A stretch of DNA of 64,000 bases from Bartonella grahamii subsp. shimonis (GCF_036327415.1 NZ_CP123961.1:620001-684000), one strand, 5' to 3'. Positions 38,293-53,019 are shown, counted from the stretch's first letter. Notes: generated by a model not told the origin, from the letters alone. Made by a program: numbers and translations.

Positions 38293-39162
38293 TTAAAGTG
38301 AGGAGGTATAAAAGAGGTGGGGAAACCATGTTACAATAAAGCCACGTGGACTTATCAAGCAGGAAACAAGATAAATAAATCCTGCGGCAATGATAATAGC
38401 AGGGCCGGAGGGAAGTGAGAGATGAAAAGAAAGCAGGAGACCACATGCGCTAGAAATGATTCCAAAAAGAGTGGAAAGCGCGCAAATAGGGCCTAGCCGT
38501 GAAAACCAAAAACGGGCTGTAATAGCTGGAATCATCATAATACCAACGGAAAGTAATGTTCCTAGTGATTGAAAGCCTCCAACCAGATTCAACACCACAA
38601 GTCCAAGCAATGAAATATGAATATATTTACTCAATGGAGAGAGTGATTTAAAAAAGAGGGGGTCAAAGCTTTCTAAAACGAGTGCACGCCAAAAAATACA
38701 AAGGCTGCATAGTGTAATCAGCATTATAGTAGTGATTAACCAAAGGGCTTGTGCATCAAGTGCAAGAACCGATCCGAATAAGAGATGAAGCAGCTCAATT
38801 GTTGAGTCTTTCAGTGAGATAATAACGACACCTGCTGCGAGTGCAATAAGATAAAAGACAGTCATGGATGCATCTTCTTTCTGAAAGCTATTTCGTGAAA
38901 TTAAAATGGTTGCTAAAGCAACAATAACACCAGCAAAGATGCCACCAAGTGTCATAGATATGAGGGAAAAGCCACAAATCAGAAAAGCAGTTGCAACACC
39001 AGGAAGAATGGCATGAGAGATAGCATCTCCTGTCAAGCTCATTCCACGGAGCATCAAAAACACACCAACAGGACAAGCGCTAATAGACAGGAAAATAGAA
39101 CCGATAAGGGCGTTTTGCATAAATTGGAAATCAACAAAGGGGGCAAGAAAGAATGCATACAC
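38293..39162 (-). CDS. znuB: Zinc/manganese ABC transporter permease
   Basis: A 289-residue ABC-3 family permease with about eight hydrophobic helices. The motifs GVFLMLRGMSLTGDAISHAIL (about residues 33-53, quoted in part: LMLRGMSLTGDAISHAILPG) and GSLLSVGIMMIPAITARFW-type sequence (LGTLLSVGIMMIPAITARFW) are typical of metal permeases. It lies three bases downstream of the ATPase gene and ten bases before the binding-protein gene, so all three are one transcript. Confidence 0.9.
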   Translation of the reverse strand: MYAFFLAPFVDFQFMQNALIGSIFLSISACPVGVFLMLRGMSLTGDAISHAILPGVATAFLICGFSLISMTLGGIFAGVIVALATILISRNSFQKEDASMTVFYLIALAAGVVIISLKDSTIELLHLLFGSVLALDAQALWLITTIMLITLCSLCIFWRALVLESFDPLFFKSLSPLSKYIHISLLGLVVLNLVGGFQSLGTLLSVGIMMIPAITARFWFSRLGPICALSTLFGIISSACGLLLSFHLSLPSGPAIIIAAGFIYLVSCLISPRGFIVTWFPHLFYTSSL

Positions 39163-39165
39163 GTC

Positions 39166-39930
39166 TTATAACCTAAGAAAGAGAGGGTCATTGATGGGAA
39201 GATTTTGTTTTTGTGCGCTAATAGGAAAAGAATTGGATGTGAGAGGTGGCATAACGTGATGAATGGTGTTGTTTAAAAACTGTGTTGTTTCTCCATAAAA
39301 GGCGTTTTGTTGATTAATTTGAATCATTTGGGGGAAAAATTCTTGCACGATGAGAGGGTTATGGAGTGCGGTGAGAACTGTGCGTCCTTGCTGTTGCCAG
39401 TATGTGATCAGTGCAAGAAGGTCTTTTTGGGTATTATGATCTACACCATTGAAAGGTTCATCAAGCAAAATAACATTGGCATCTTGCACAATGATACGTG
39501 CAAAAAGAGCGCGTTGTAATTGCCCGCCTGATAATGTTTCAAGCGAACAGGGTGCGAGTTCTGTAAGCCCAACCATTTCAAGTGCATTTTGAATCTTAGA
39601 ATCATAAGGGCGCTGGTTTTTCCATAATCCACAAAAAGACCACAGTCCTGTTTTTACAAGCGTTTTCACATCAATTGGAAATGTTTGATCTACATCACAT
39701 TGCTGAGCAAGATAAGCAATGTGGCTTTTTTTTGGTTTTGTAATTTTTCCCTTAAGAGGTTTAATCAATCCGGCGATGGCTTTTAGCAGTGTCGATTTTC
39801 CAGCGCCATTATCACCTGTTATTGCGACCAATGAACCAGCTTTTAACTTTGCTGAAAAGTTCTTTATGGCTATTCTATTTCTATAGCCTAATGTTATCTT
39901 ATTGAAGTGCAGATCCATATTTTTCACCAT
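39166..39930 (-). CDS. znuC: Zinc/manganese ABC transporter ATP-binding protein
   Basis: The ATPase of the metal importer, 254 residues. Walker A is ITGDNGAGKSTLLKAI (about residues 35-50), the signature is LSGGQLQRALFAR, and Walker B is VILLDEPFNGVD. It resembles ZnuC/AztA-type ATPases. It is the first gene of the operon; its start lies 18 bases from a 24-bp perfect inverted repeat that probably binds a Fur-family repressor. ATG 39930 is used; ATG 39918 (MDLHFNK) is an alternative. Confidence 0.9.
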   Translation of the reverse strand: MVKNMDLHFNKITLGYRNRIAIKNFSAKLKAGSLVAITGDNGAGKSTLLKAIAGLIKPLKGKITKPKKSHIAYLAQQCDVDQTFPIDVKTLVKTGLWSFCGLWKNQRPYDSKIQNALEMVGLTELAPCSLETLSGGQLQRALFARIIVQDANVILLDEPFNGVDHNTQKDLLALITYWQQQGRTVLTALHNPLIVQEFFPQMIQINQQNAFYGETTQFLNNTIHHVMPPLTSNSFPISAQKQNLPINDPLFLRL

Positions 39931-39948
39931 CGTTGCTTATTATTTCAG

Positions 39949-40003
39949 AAACTATGTAATAATATAACGTTTGTCAATAAAACGTTATATTATTACATAG
40001 TTT
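39949..40003. promoter_or_regulatory. 24-bp perfect inverted repeat upstream of the metal transporter operon
   Basis: The arms are 39949-39972 and 39980-40003, around a seven-base centre. Each arm contains TGTAATAATATAACGTT, close to Fur-family (Zur/Mur) operators, which are AT-rich dyads such as TGTTATANTATAACA. It could bind two dimers, one per arm, or form a hairpin in the leader. Metal repression of the znu-like operon is inferred. Confidence 0.75.
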
Positions 40004-40085
40004 TGAGGGCTGAAAGTTTTAGTGGGAAGATCGTGGAAAATTAAAAATAATAATTGAATTCACCTTGACGAAAGAGAGAGAGTAT

Positions 40086-40101
40086 ATACTATATATAGTA
40101 T
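40086..40101. promoter_or_regulatory. NrdR-box-like palindrome
   Basis: ATACTATATATAGTAT is a perfect 16-bp palindrome matching the NrdR box pattern acaCwAtATaTwGtgt. TTGACG (40065-40070) upstream suggests an overlapping promoter. It lies about 500 bases before nrdH, so the nrd transcript would have a long leader. A second box was not found. Confidence 0.6.
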
Positions 40102-40600
40102 CAAAATGATTGGTGATTCTAAATAAGCACAAGAGAGGGTGTTAGTGTGTTTCGTTTGGTATCTAAGTTATTTCCATTATTGTAAAGAGTTTATTGACCA
40201 AAGGTATAGCAGTATTTTTGCTGAAGGATCTCTTTTGGAAGGATTCCCTTTCGTTTTTGTAATTGATTTTTGCCGTAAAAGAGTAAAACAGAGCTCTTGA
40301 AAAGCGGTAGTTTAGAACGTTAGTTTTTTTAGACAGCAGGAGGGAATTGTAATGCAAGCAAAAGATTGTTTATAACTGGGGGGGCTTAGCCATTTAAGTT
40401 ATAGAATAATCGCTTATTCTCATCATAGTCTTTGAAGTTATTTGATGAGAAATTCTGTTATGTTCAGGAAGCTGTGTACTGTTTGAAAATAACCACATGT
40501 TTTGCGTACAATTTCTGTTTTTTGTTATTCTTGAGTACCTATAAAATTATTAGATTGACCTTTTAGGGTTGATTGTTTGGAATTGTGAAAGTTGAAGAAA
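40102..40600 (+). other. Long leader region upstream of nrdH
   Basis: About 500 bases between the NrdR-like box and nrdH with no credible protein. It holds a hairpin with arms TTCTCATCA and TGATGAGAA (40427-40435 and 40443-40451), close together with a seven-base loop. It is either a long 5' UTR or it hides a second promoter nearer the gene. Confidence 0.45.
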
Positions 40601-40825
40601 ATGTCGATCACTATTTATAGCAAACCATCTTGTGTTCAATGTGATGCTACACGTCGCGCTTTTGATGCAAAAGGCATTCATTATCGTGTTGTTGATATTT
40701 CTTGTGATGAACAAGCATACAGTTTTGTTCAATCTCTGGGGTATCGTCAGGTTCCTGTCGTTGTTTGTGGTGAAAATCATTGGTCTGGTTTTAGACCAGA
40801 TATGATTAGTGGTCTTTGTGCTTAA
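40601..40825 (+). CDS. nrdH: Glutaredoxin-like protein NrdH
   Basis: NrdH is the dedicated electron donor for class Ib ribonucleotide reductase. The 74-residue protein has the redox motif CVQC (in [14 protein letters not shown]), the cis-proline region YRQVPVVV and the C-terminal WSGFRPDMI, which is the NrdH hallmark. ATG 40601 is preferred to TTG 40592. The stop overlaps the nrdI ATG by one base. Confidence 0.95.
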   Translation: MSITIYSKPSCVQCDATRRAFDAKGIHYRVVDISCDEQAYSFVQSLGYRQVPVVVCGENHWSGFRPDMISGLCA

Positions 40826-41204
40826 TGGGGCTTATTGTTTATTATTCGAGTGCAACGGGTAATACAGAGCATTTTGTCTCGCAGCTTGGTCAACGACTTT
40901 TCAAAATTGATAAAAGAAAGCCTTCTGCATTGGTTGATGAACCTTATGTACTGGTTGTTCCTACATATGCAGATGGTGAAGGAAGAGGAGCAGTGCCGAA
41001 AGCCGTTATCCATTTTCTTAATGAAGCAAAGAACCGAAAATTAATTCGTGGTGTCATTGGCGGTGGGAATCGTAATTTTGGTTGCTATTATAATTTAGCA
41101 AGTAAAATCATTGCTGAAAAATGTTGTGTACCTTGCCTTTATCGTTTTGAGCTGCGTGGAACTGATGAAGACGTTATTTATGTAAAAAAGGGATTGGAAA
41201 GATT

Positions 41205-41223
<19 letters not shown>
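40825..41223 (+). CDS. nrdI: Flavodoxin-like protein NrdI
   Basis: NrdI is an FMN protein that makes the oxidant needed to assemble the dimanganese-tyrosyl radical cofactor of NrdF. The FMN-binding loop [14 protein letters not shown] is at the N-terminus, followed by [16 protein letters not shown] and [15 protein letters not shown], both typical. At 132 residues it is standard length. It overlaps nrdH by one base and nrdE by about 19 bases, so translation of the operon is tightly coupled. Confidence 0.95.
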
Positions 41224-45200
<3,977 letters not shown>

Positions 45201-45204
<4 letters not shown>

Positions 45205-46280
45205 TTATTATCATCCATTTCCATTAGAAGTGTTGTTTGATGATCTGAGATAAGAGCATGAATAAGCTCATCAAGATCTCCCTCTAGAATGCGATCAAGC
45301 TTATACAAGGTTAGATTAATACGGTGATCCGTGACACGTCCTTGTGGAAAGTTATAGGTACGAATACGTTCTGAACGATCACCAGAGCCAACTTGACTTT
45401 TACGAGAAGCTGAACGTTCACTTTCCGCTTTTTGTCGTTCGATATCGAATAAGCGTGCTCGTAAGATTTGAAGTGCTCGTGCTCGGTTTTGGTGTTGTGA
45501 TTTTTCTGCTTGTACGACCATAATTCCCGTTGGAATGTGCGTGATACGAACAGCTGAATCTGTTGTATTGACATGCTGTCCTCCTGCTCCAGATGCACGC
45601 ATTGTATCGATACGAATATCTTCAGGACGAATATCAATATCAATTTCTTCAGCCTCTGGAAGTACTGCAACGGTAGCAGCAGATGTATGGATACGTCCAC
45701 CGGTTTCTGTTTCAGGGATACGTTGTACACGATGGACACCTGATTCATATTTCAATTTAGAAAAGACACCTTTTCCTGAAATGGTAGCAATAATCTCTTT
45801 ATATCCGCCAACTTCTCCTTCACTGAGTGAAATAACTTCTACTTTCCAATGGTGAGCATGGGCATAACGTTCATACATGCGGAAAAGATCACCGGAAAAA
45901 AGTGCTGCTTCTGATCCACCTGTTCCTGCTCGAATTTCAACAATAGCGCTCTTTTCATCAGCAACATCTTTAGGTAAAAGCAGAATTTGCAGTTCTTTTT
46001 CAAATTGTTCTACTTTTTTATATAATGATGGTAGTTCTTCTTGGGCAAGGTTACGCATCTCTATATCTGTTTGTTTATCGTTGAGAATCATTTCTAATTC
46101 TGTAATCTCTCCATAAAGAGTATTTAATGCGCGTATAGAGGCAATAACGGGTTGTAGTTCTGCATATTCAGAAGCTAATTTGACATATGTTTCAGCATTT
46201 GGATTAGTCGTCATTTGGCTTTCAATTATTTCAAAGCGCTTTTCAAGCTGTCTCATACGATCCTGTGGCAAAGAAACCAT
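45201..46280 (-). CDS. prfA: Peptide chain release factor 1
   Basis: RF1 releases peptides at UAA and UAG codons. The catalytic loop [18 protein letters not shown] contains GGQ, and codon recognition uses the PxT motif ([20 protein letters not shown]). The length of 359 residues is normal. It is followed by prmC in the same operon. It lies about 215 bases downstream of the Fur-family gene; no clear promoter was defined in that gap. Confidence 0.97.
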
Positions 46281-46495
46281 GATAATATTGGCCTAATTAT
46301 TTCATAATACAATTTTTTATAATATTTTGTTGCAACGATTTTTTATTATAATACTGATAATAAATTACCATATAGCATCATACAAAAGGGGTAATAAAGC
46401 AAAAGAAAATTTTTGCCAATGAGAACTATTACATTTTAAAGGTAAATTTTTATAAAACTTGATTTGTCCGAGGTATTTTATCTAATGATAGATAA

Positions 46496-46918
46496 TCACT
46501 TTTCTAAGAGTTTTTTTTTGCCGTAAAGTTCAAGGCGATGATGAATAATATCATAGCCAAGGGATTTTGCAATTTCCTCTTGCAGCTTTTCAATAACATC
46601 AGAATGAAACTCGATAACTTGTCCTGTTTCTATATCAATGAGATGATCATGATGTTGTCCATCTGCTTGCTCGAAACGAGATGGACCACCACTAAAGCTA
46701 TGGCGATGAATTGTTCCATTTTCTTCTAATGTTTTCATGGTTCGGTAAACCGTTGAGAGTGAAATACTCGAATCTATTTTGTTTGCACGCTGAAAAATTT
46801 CAAATGCATTGGGATGATCATTTGTATCAGCCAAAATATCAAGAATAACTCGTCGTTGACGTGTTACTCTTAAACCAGCTGTACGCAATTCTTGCTCATA
46901 ATTTCGCTTTTTATTCAT
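46496..46918 (-). CDS. fur: Fur-family metal regulator (Fur/Mur type)
   Basis: A metal-sensing repressor of 140 residues. The winged helix is at residues 10-85 ([33 protein letters not shown]), and metal ligands are in [20 protein letters not shown]. There is no cysteine at all, so the structural zinc site of E. coli Fur (CxxC) is missing, as in rhizobial Fur/Mur proteins that sense manganese or iron. ATG 46918 gives the standard N-terminus; upstream ATGs overlap secA. It follows secA by 16 bases and may share its transcript. Confidence 0.88.
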   Translation of the reverse strand: MNKKRNYEQELRTAGLRVTRQRRVILDILADTNDHPNAFEIFQRANKIDSSISLSTVYRTMKTLEENGTIHRHSFSGGPSRFEQADGQHHDHLIDIETGQVIEFHSDVIEKLQEEIAKSLGYDIIHHRLELYGKKKLLEK

Positions 46919-46934
46919 TTTTATAGTTTGCTTT

Positions 46935-49652
46935 TCAAACAAAGGCTCCATGACAGTGTTTGTATTTTTTCTCTGAACCGCAAGGACAACGCTCATTACG
47001 TCCAATTTTTCCCCATGTGGTTATATCGTTAGGGTCACGATCTTGTGGATTAACAAATCTATTTTCTTGTGATCGTGCCCATAAGGTGGGAGCATTTTTT
47101 TGACTTTGATCATTAAAGACAGAAGAATCAGCATCAGTTTGCTCAGGCATGGTTTCTTCTGTGGGGTGTTGAATAATTTCAAAACGCATAAGCTTAGAAG
47201 TGACAATCCGACGCAAATTTCTCAACATACTTTGAAAAAGTTCAAATGATTCTGTTTTATACTCATTGAGCGGGTCCCGCTGCGCATAACCACGAAAACC
47301 AACAACAGAACGCAAATGGTCTAAACTTACCAGATGTTCACGCCATAACGTGTCAATAGTTTCGAGCAATACTGCTTTGTGAAAATAAGCCATAACTTCT
47401 GGAGAATAGCGTTCAGTACGCTCATTTTCAAGTTTCGTAACAGCATCTGATACACGCTCTAAAATTTGCTCCTCGGCAATTCCATCTTCTTTTGCCCATT
47501 CCTCCACTGGAAGCTCAAGATTAAAGAGTTTTTGCAGTTCCTCTTCGAGAGTTTTTACATCCCATTTTTCAGAATACGTTCCTGATGGAATATAAGCCTC
47601 TACGAGATCTTCTACGACTTCATTACGCATTTCAAGGATCATTTCTGATAAATCATCTGCGTTCATGACCTCCATACGCTGTTCAAAAATGACCTTGCGT
47701 TGATCATTCATGACATCATCATATTTTAGCAGATTTTTACGAATTTCAAAGTTTCGCGCTTCGACCTTTTTTTGTGCTTTTTCAAGGGCTTTATTAATCC
47801 ATGGATGGATAATAGCTTCATTTTCTTTCAATCCAAGTTTTTGTAGCATGCCATCCATACGGTTGGAGCCAAAGATACGCATAAGATCATCTTGAAGAGA
47901 GAGAAAGAATTTTGAGCGACCAGGATCGCCTTGGCGACCAGAACGTCCACGAAGCTGGTTATCAATACGACGGCTTTCATGACGCTCAGTAGCGATAACG
48001 TAAAGCCCTCCAGCCGCTAAAGCTCTTTCTTTAAGTTTTTGAACATCTTTTTTTATTTCTTCAATTTTAGCTGTCCGCTCTGGACCTTCGGGGATATCCT
48101 GTAATTCTTGTCGGATGCGCATTTCAACATTACCACCAAGCTGTATATCCGTACCGCGTCCTGCCATGTTGGTTGCGATGGTGAGCGCTCTAGGAACTCC
48201 TGCTTGCGCAATGATGTATGCTTCTTGTTCGTGATAGCGAGCATTTAAGACTCTAAAATCGGTAATGCCTTCTTTTCGCAAACGCTCTGCCAATTGTTCA
48301 GACTTCTCAATAGAGGTTGTTCCAACAAGAATAGGCTGTTCTTTTTCGTGTGCTTGACGGATATCACGCACAATTGCCCGATACTTCTCTTCTGCTGTTC
48401 GATAAATTTCATCATCTTCATCAATACGTTGTATTGGCAAATTTGTAGGGACTTCGACAACGTCAAGACCATAAATATTTCTGAATTCTTCGGCTTCTGT
48501 TGTTGCAGTTCCAGTCATTCCAGATAATTTTCTATACATACGGAAGTAATTTTGGAAAGTGATGGAGGCAAGTGTCTGATTTTCTGGTTGAATAGCAACA
48601 TGCTCTTTAGCTTCTAACGCTTGATGAAGTCCTTCAGAATAACGCCGTCCAGGCATCATTCGCCCTGTAAATTCATCAATGATAACGATTTCATCATTGC
48701 GAACAATATAATCTTTATCGCGAGCAAATAGTTTATGAGCTTTTAGAGCATTATTGACATGATGAACGATAGCGACATTTTCTATGTCATAAAGACTTTC
48801 ACCTTTAAGATGCCCAGCTTGTTCGAGCATTTTTTCAATTTTTTCAGTACCAACTTCGGTAAAGGTCGTTGTTTTTTGTTTTTCGTCTATTTCATAGTCT
48901 TCTGGAGTTAAGGCAGGAATAAATGTATCAATAAAGTTATAGAAGTCAGTACGATCTTCTAGAGGACCAGAAATAATAAGGGGTGTACGGGCCTCGTCAA
49001 TGAGAATCGAATCAACTTCATCAACAATTGCATAATGATGTCCACGTTGGACCATTTGACTACGATCGAAGGCCATATTATCACGCAAATAATCAAAACC
49101 TAGTTCATTATTTGTGGCATAGGTGATGTCGCATGCATAGGCCTCTCGGCGGGCATCACTATCAAGATCGTGAAGAATCACGCCCGTTGTAAGCCCTAGA
49201 AAACTAAAAATTTTTCCCATTGTTTCAGCATCACGACTGGCGAGATAATCGTTTACTGTTACAACATGAACGCCTTTACCTTCCAATGCATTGAGATAAA
49301 TTGGTAGAGTTGCCATTAATGTTTTACCTTCACCAGTACGCATTTCAGCTATGCCACAGTCGTGAAGGACCATTCCACCAATAAGTTGTACGTCAAAAGG
49401 ACGCATGTCATAAACACGTTTTGCGGCTTCACGAACAGTTGCAAAAGCCTCTGGTAAGAGCAAATCAACACTTTCACCTTCACTAAGACGTTTACGAAAG
49501 GCATCTGTTTTTTGGCAAAGCTGCTCATCACTTAATTTTACGAATTGTTCTTCTAAAGCATTAATTTGTGCAACTTTTTGGCGGAGTGCTTTGAGACGTC
49601 GCTCATGAGCTGAACCAAAAAACTTACGGGCAAAAACACCTAAACTGACCAT
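46935..49652 (-). CDS. secA: Preprotein translocase ATPase SecA
   Basis: SecA drives protein export through SecYEG. The 905-residue protein shows the Walker A region [14 protein letters not shown], the DEAD-like [17 protein letters not shown], the conserved [15 protein letters not shown], and helicase motif [11 protein letters not shown]. The C-terminal zinc-binding SecB-interaction tail is intact ([16 protein letters not shown]). The gene is divergent from the parvulin gene across a 430-base spacer and precedes the Fur-family gene. Confidence 0.97.
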   Translation of the reverse strand: MVSLGVFARKFFGSAHERRLKALRQKVAQINALEEQFVKLSDEQLCQKTDAFRKRLSEGESVDLLLPEAFATVREAAKRVYDMRPFDVQLIGGMVLHDCGIAEMRTGEGKTLMATLPIYLNALEGKGVHVVTVNDYLASRDAETMGKIFSFLGLTTGVILHDLDSDARREAYACDITYATNNELGFDYLRDNMAFDRSQMVQRGHHYAIVDEVDSILIDEARTPLIISGPLEDRTDFYNFIDTFIPALTPEDYEIDEKQKTTTFTEVGTEKIEKMLEQAGHLKGESLYDIENVAIVHHVNNALKAHKLFARDKDYIVRNDEIVIIDEFTGRMMPGRRYSEGLHQALEAKEHVAIQPENQTLASITFQNYFRMYRKLSGMTGTATTEAEEFRNIYGLDVVEVPTNLPIQRIDEDDEIYRTAEEKYRAIVRDIRQAHEKEQPILVGTTSIEKSEQLAERLRKEGITDFRVLNARYHEQEAYIIAQAGVPRALTIATNMAGRGTDIQLGGNVEMRIRQELQDIPEGPERTAKIEEIKKDVQKLKERALAAGGLYVIATERHESRRIDNQLRGRSGRQGDPGRSKFFLSLQDDLMRIFGSNRMDGMLQKLGLKENEAIIHPWINKALEKAQKKVEARNFEIRKNLLKYDDVMNDQRKVIFEQRMEVMNADDLSEMILEMRNEVVEDLVEAYIPSGTYSEKWDVKTLEEELQKLFNLELPVEEWAKEDGIAEEQILERVSDAVTKLENERTERYSPEVMAYFHKAVLLETIDTLWREHLVSLDHLRSVVGFRGYAQRDPLNEYKTESFELFQSMLRNLRRIVTSKLMRFEIIQHPTEETMPEQTDADSSVFNDQSQKNAPTLWARSQENRFVNPQDRDPNDITTWGKIGRNERCPCGSEKKYKHCHGAFV

Positions 49653-50086
49653 CTCTGGCTCTTTCTTTTAATTGTTGTCACTCTTGTTGGGTAATTCATA
49701 TGCTCTCCCCATTCTCTACACTTTTTTCAAGTTATTTGATATCATTAGAGACATCACGAAATGCAGATGGTACCATTATACTTGTTGGTGTGCAATTTCT
49801 CACTTTAATTGTAAAGTAGAGATAAGAGGCTAAGCGCTCTATGTCAACTTTAGGTATGCTATTTAACTGATACAATACAAAGTAATTTAAGATACAATAT
49901 GTCATTTTTCTCTATTATCATGTTCTTCATCCGCATTAGATAGGATTGGAGAAGCTAAGTTAAAAGGACAAATTTATACTTTTTAAAATAAAATTACTAA
50001 TTTATTTCTCTATGTTTAAAGATTAAAGTGTTATGGTAAAGAAAATTGGAATCTTGAACCTGCCTTCATTTTTAAGGAGTATATTT
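49653..50086. other. Divergent promoter region between secA and the parvulin gene
   Basis: About 430 bases of AT-rich sequence. It must carry promoters for secA (minus) and the parvulin gene (plus). GATACAATA occurs twice near 49869 and 49892. No further gene or strong hairpin was found. Confidence 0.5.
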
Positions 50087-51040
50087 ATGAAATTTAACTT
50101 TATCACGCTTTTTTTAGCATCAACTTTATTGGCAAGTACAAGTTTAGGGGTGAGAGCCCAAGAAGGTTTGAATTCACCGTCGAATGATTTAAAGACCTTG
50201 GAAAAAGCTTCTGAAAAAGCCGTTTCTCCTTCTCATGTTATGGCCGTTATTGATGGGAAAAATATTACAGCAGGCCAATTGGATGATTTAGCGCTTGAAA
50301 TAAATCCTAATTTAGCACGTTTTCCTGATGAACAACGCCGTATGATGGTCCTAAAAGCTTATTTGGATATGCAGGCACTTGCAAAAGAAGCAAGAAGTAA
50401 AGGTCTTGATAAGACAGAAGCTTACGATAAACGTATGGTAGTCATGCGTGACAATGTTCTTCAACAGCTTTATTTTAAACAGGCAGTTGTCGACAAAATC
50501 TCGGACAGTGATTTGGAAGCTCTTTATAAGCAAGAAGTTGCTGCTTTACCTAAAGAGGATGAGGTTAAAGCGCGTCATATTTTGGTTAAAACGAGAAAAG
50601 AAGCAGAAGCTATCATTAAGCATTTAAATAAAGGCGAAAATTTTGAAGAAATTGCAAAGAAAAGTTCAACAGATGGTTCTGCTGCCGTTGGGGGTGATCT
50701 TGGTTATTTTAGCCATGGTCAAATGGTCAAGTCTTTTGAAGATGCGGCATTTGGTTTGAAAGTTGGCGAATACACTAAACAGCCCGTTGAAAGCCCTTTT
50801 GGTTGGCATATTATTAAATTAGAAGATCGTCGTGTAAAACAACCGCCTGCATTTGATGATGTTAAAGAGATGTTGCGTACACAGCTGATAAAAAAGCGCT
50901 ATCAAGAACTAATTGTTGATTTGCGTAGCAAGATAGATGTGAAATACCCTGATCCTAATGTTGCAAAAATCATGGAATCGCTTCATCAAAATGGGACGCT
51001 ACTTCCCGATGAGACATCCGATGAAGAAGATACGGAATAG
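50087..51040 (+). CDS. Periplasmic peptidyl-prolyl isomerase, parvulin type
   Basis: A secreted foldase of 317 residues. A signal peptide covers residues 1-24 (ending VRAQ). An N-terminal SurA/PrsA-like helical region is followed by a PpiC-type parvulin domain (about 158-250): VKARHILVKTRKEAE, GGDLGYFSHGQMVKSFED and ESPFGWHIIKLEDRR. A C-terminal acidic tail ends the protein. ATG 50087 has AAGGAG upstream; the longer frame to 50033 is not needed. The order secA / parvulin / argJ / mutT is common in Rhizobiales. Confidence 0.93.
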   Translation: MKFNFITLFLASTLLASTSLGVRAQEGLNSPSNDLKTLEKASEKAVSPSHVMAVIDGKNITAGQLDDLALEINPNLARFPDEQRRMMVLKAYLDMQALAKEARSKGLDKTEAYDKRMVVMRDNVLQQLYFKQAVVDKISDSDLEALYKQEVAALPKEDEVKARHILVKTRKEAEAIIKHLNKGENFEEIAKKSSTDGSAAVGGDLGYFSHGQMVKSFEDAAFGLKVGEYTKQPVESPFGWHIIKLEDRRVKQPPAFDDVKEMLRTQLIKKRYQELIVDLRSKIDVKYPDPNVAKIMESLHQNGTLLPDETSDEEDTE

Positions 51041-51170
51041 CGAGTAAAAATAAGTGGATAGCCCCTTTAATAGATAATTTTCTAGGTTAGTTTTGTTCAA
51101 AAAGCCTAGCAGTTTGCTATGAGGGGTTATTAATCAGCAATTATTTCATTTGTTTTATAGAAAGCATATT

Positions 51171-52403
51171 GTGGTTTTGAAAATATCTCCTTTGTTGCCT
51201 CAAAAGATCCAGGAGCTTTCTCCCTTATCTGGTGTGCGGATAGCAACAGCTGAAGCTGGGATTAAATATAAAGATCGTACAGATCTTCTTTTCATCATAT
51301 TCGATAAGCCAGTGAGTGTGGCCGGTGTTTTTACCCGTTCAAAATGTCCATCTGCCCCTGTAGAGCATTGTCGTGCATCGCTTTCTCATGGGGTTGCGAG
51401 GGGTGTTGTTGTGAGTTCTGGAAATGCAAACGCTTTTACAGGAAGCAAAGGAAAGCACACAACTAATGAAATCGTCTGTGCAGCAGCGAACGCTTTAAAG
51501 GTTAGAGAAGATGAAATTTTTATAGCTTCTACGGGTGTTATTGGTGAGCCAATGGATGCATCGGGTATTGTCAATCTTTTACCAAATATGGCAGAGACAG
51601 CAGAAGAGGGAAATTGGTTGGAAGCTGCAAAAGCCATAATGACAACGGACACATTTCCAAAACTTGCGACGCGCACTTTTGACTGTGGGGGAGAGAGTGT
51701 TACCATTAATGGGATTGCAAAAGGTGCTGGTATGATTGCTCCCGATATGGCGACAATGCTGTCATTTGTGGTTAGTGATGCTACTATTTCTTCGGATGCA
51801 CTCCAATCTATGTTATCAGAGTCAGTTGAGGGGTCTTTCAATTCAATTACTGTTGATAGCGATACCTCAACTTCAGATACGCTTATGTTGTTTGCGACAG
51901 GAAAAGAACATTTTCCATGTATTACAAGTAAATCTGATCCGCGTTATGGGGTTTTTGTGAAACAATTGAGTGCACTTCTGCATGAACTTGCACTACAAGT
52001 TGTTTGTGATGGTGAAGGTGCTCGTCATTTAATTGAGGTTAATGTGATAGGTGCTACAACAAACAATGCAGCGAAGACGATTGCTTTATCAATTGCAAAT
52101 TCACCGCTTGTAAAAACGGCTATTGCCGGTGAAGATGCGAATTGGGGGCGTGTCGTTATGGCAGTTGGGAAGGCCGGTGTTGAAGTCGATCGTGATCGAT
52201 TGGCGATATGGTTTGGTGAGCATCGTGTGGCTGTAAATGGCGCACGAGATCCTGAGTATTGTGAAGAGACAGTAGGTTCTTATATGCAAGGTGAACACAT
52301 CACTATTCGTGTTGATATCGGTTTGGGTAAAAGCACAGCGACGGTTTGGTCTTGCGATTTAACAAAAGAGTACGTTATGATCAATAGCGATTACAGAAGT
52401 TAA
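51171..52403 (+). CDS. argJ: Bifunctional glutamate N-acetyltransferase / amino-acid acetyltransferase
   Basis: ArgJ recycles the acetyl group from N-acetylornithine to glutamate in arginine synthesis. The precursor self-cleaves before the threonine of [17 protein letters not shown] (at ATML), and [12 protein letters not shown] is a further family mark; the C-terminus shows [20 protein letters not shown] 51171 (VVLKISPL) is taken as start, with TTG 51150 and TTG 51177 as alternatives; ribosome signals are weak, so the exact start is uncertain. About 410 residues, normal for the family. Confidence 0.94.
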   Translation: MVLKISPLLPQKIQELSPLSGVRIATAEAGIKYKDRTDLLFIIFDKPVSVAGVFTRSKCPSAPVEHCRASLSHGVARGVVVSSGNANAFTGSKGKHTTNEIVCAAANALKVREDEIFIASTGVIGEPMDASGIVNLLPNMAETAEEGNWLEAAKAIMTTDTFPKLATRTFDCGGESVTINGIAKGAGMIAPDMATMLSFVVSDATISSDALQSMLSESVEGSFNSITVDSDTSTSDTLMLFATGKEHFPCITSKSDPRYGVFVKQLSALLHELALQVVCDGEGARHLIEVNVIGATTNNAAKTIALSIANSPLVKTAIAGEDANWGRVVMAVGKAGVEVDRDRLAIWFGEHRVAVNGARDPEYCEETVGSYMQGEHITIRVDIGLGKSTATVWSCDLTKEYVMINSDYRS

Positions 52404-52530
52404 TGGATGCACTCTCTATATTTAACTATCTATTATTTTTTTAAAGAGAATGAGATATGTGAGTTCTTTTTGAGGTAAGGGAATATACTAGAAAGAGATA
52501 GTTATCTTTATATTCTTATTGGAGAGTGAT

Positions 52531-52944
52531 ATGTGTATAAAAAGTCCCCTTCTTCTTGTTGTTGCATGTGCATTGTTAGATCAAAATAATCGTGTTTTGC
52601 TTACTAAGCGTCCTGAAGGAAAATCGTTGGCTGGTTTATGGGAGTTTCCTGGTGGAAAGATTGAGCAAGGGGAAACTCCAGAGATCTCATTGATTCGTGA
52701 ATTAGAAGAAGAGCTTGGTGTGTATGTTCAGGCAAATAATTTACACCCTTTAACGTTTGCGAGCCATAGCTATGCAACATTTCATCTCTTGATGCCGTTG
52801 TATCTTTGTTACCATTATGAGGGAGTTGCGCAAGGACGAGAGGGGCAGAGTTTAGAATGGGTTTTTATGAATGATCTTGATAAATACCCTATGCCTGATG
52901 CTGATAAACCATTAGTTCAGGTATTGAAAAATCATCTTCTTTAA
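52531..52944 (+). CDS. mutT: 8-oxo-dGTP diphosphatase MutT (Nudix)
   Basis: MutT removes oxidised 8-oxo-dGTP from the nucleotide pool and prevents mutation. The Nudix box GGKIEQGETPEISLIRELEE (then ELG) is at about residues 36-58, preceded by KSLAGLWEFP, the MutT hallmark. ATG 52531 with GGAGAG upstream gives 137 residues; ATG 52519 would add four. It follows argJ by ~130 bases and ends at a long decayed spacer. Confidence 0.93.
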   Translation: MCIKSPLLLVVACALLDQNNRVLLTKRPEGKSLAGLWEFPGGKIEQGETPEISLIRELEEELGVYVQANNLHPLTFASHSYATFHLLMPLYLCYHYEGVAQGREGQSLEWVFMNDLDKYPMPDADKPLVQVLKNHLL

Positions 52945-53019
52945 TGTGTTATAAGAAGGAAATATTGTTTAAATATAATTCAATATATTGATTTAAAATC
53001 ATAATTTATAATTTTTATG

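Noticed and set aside
39699..39960. Possible alternative start ATG 39918 for the metal-transporter ATPase
   Set aside because: Both starts are possible; the upstream ATG keeps the reported distance to the operator and was retained, since no ribosome site clearly favours the second.
46478..46495. Palindrome TTATCTAATGATAGATAA directly after the Fur-family gene
   Set aside because: The stem is entirely weak A/T pairing without a T run, so it is a poor terminator, and there is no independent support for an operator.
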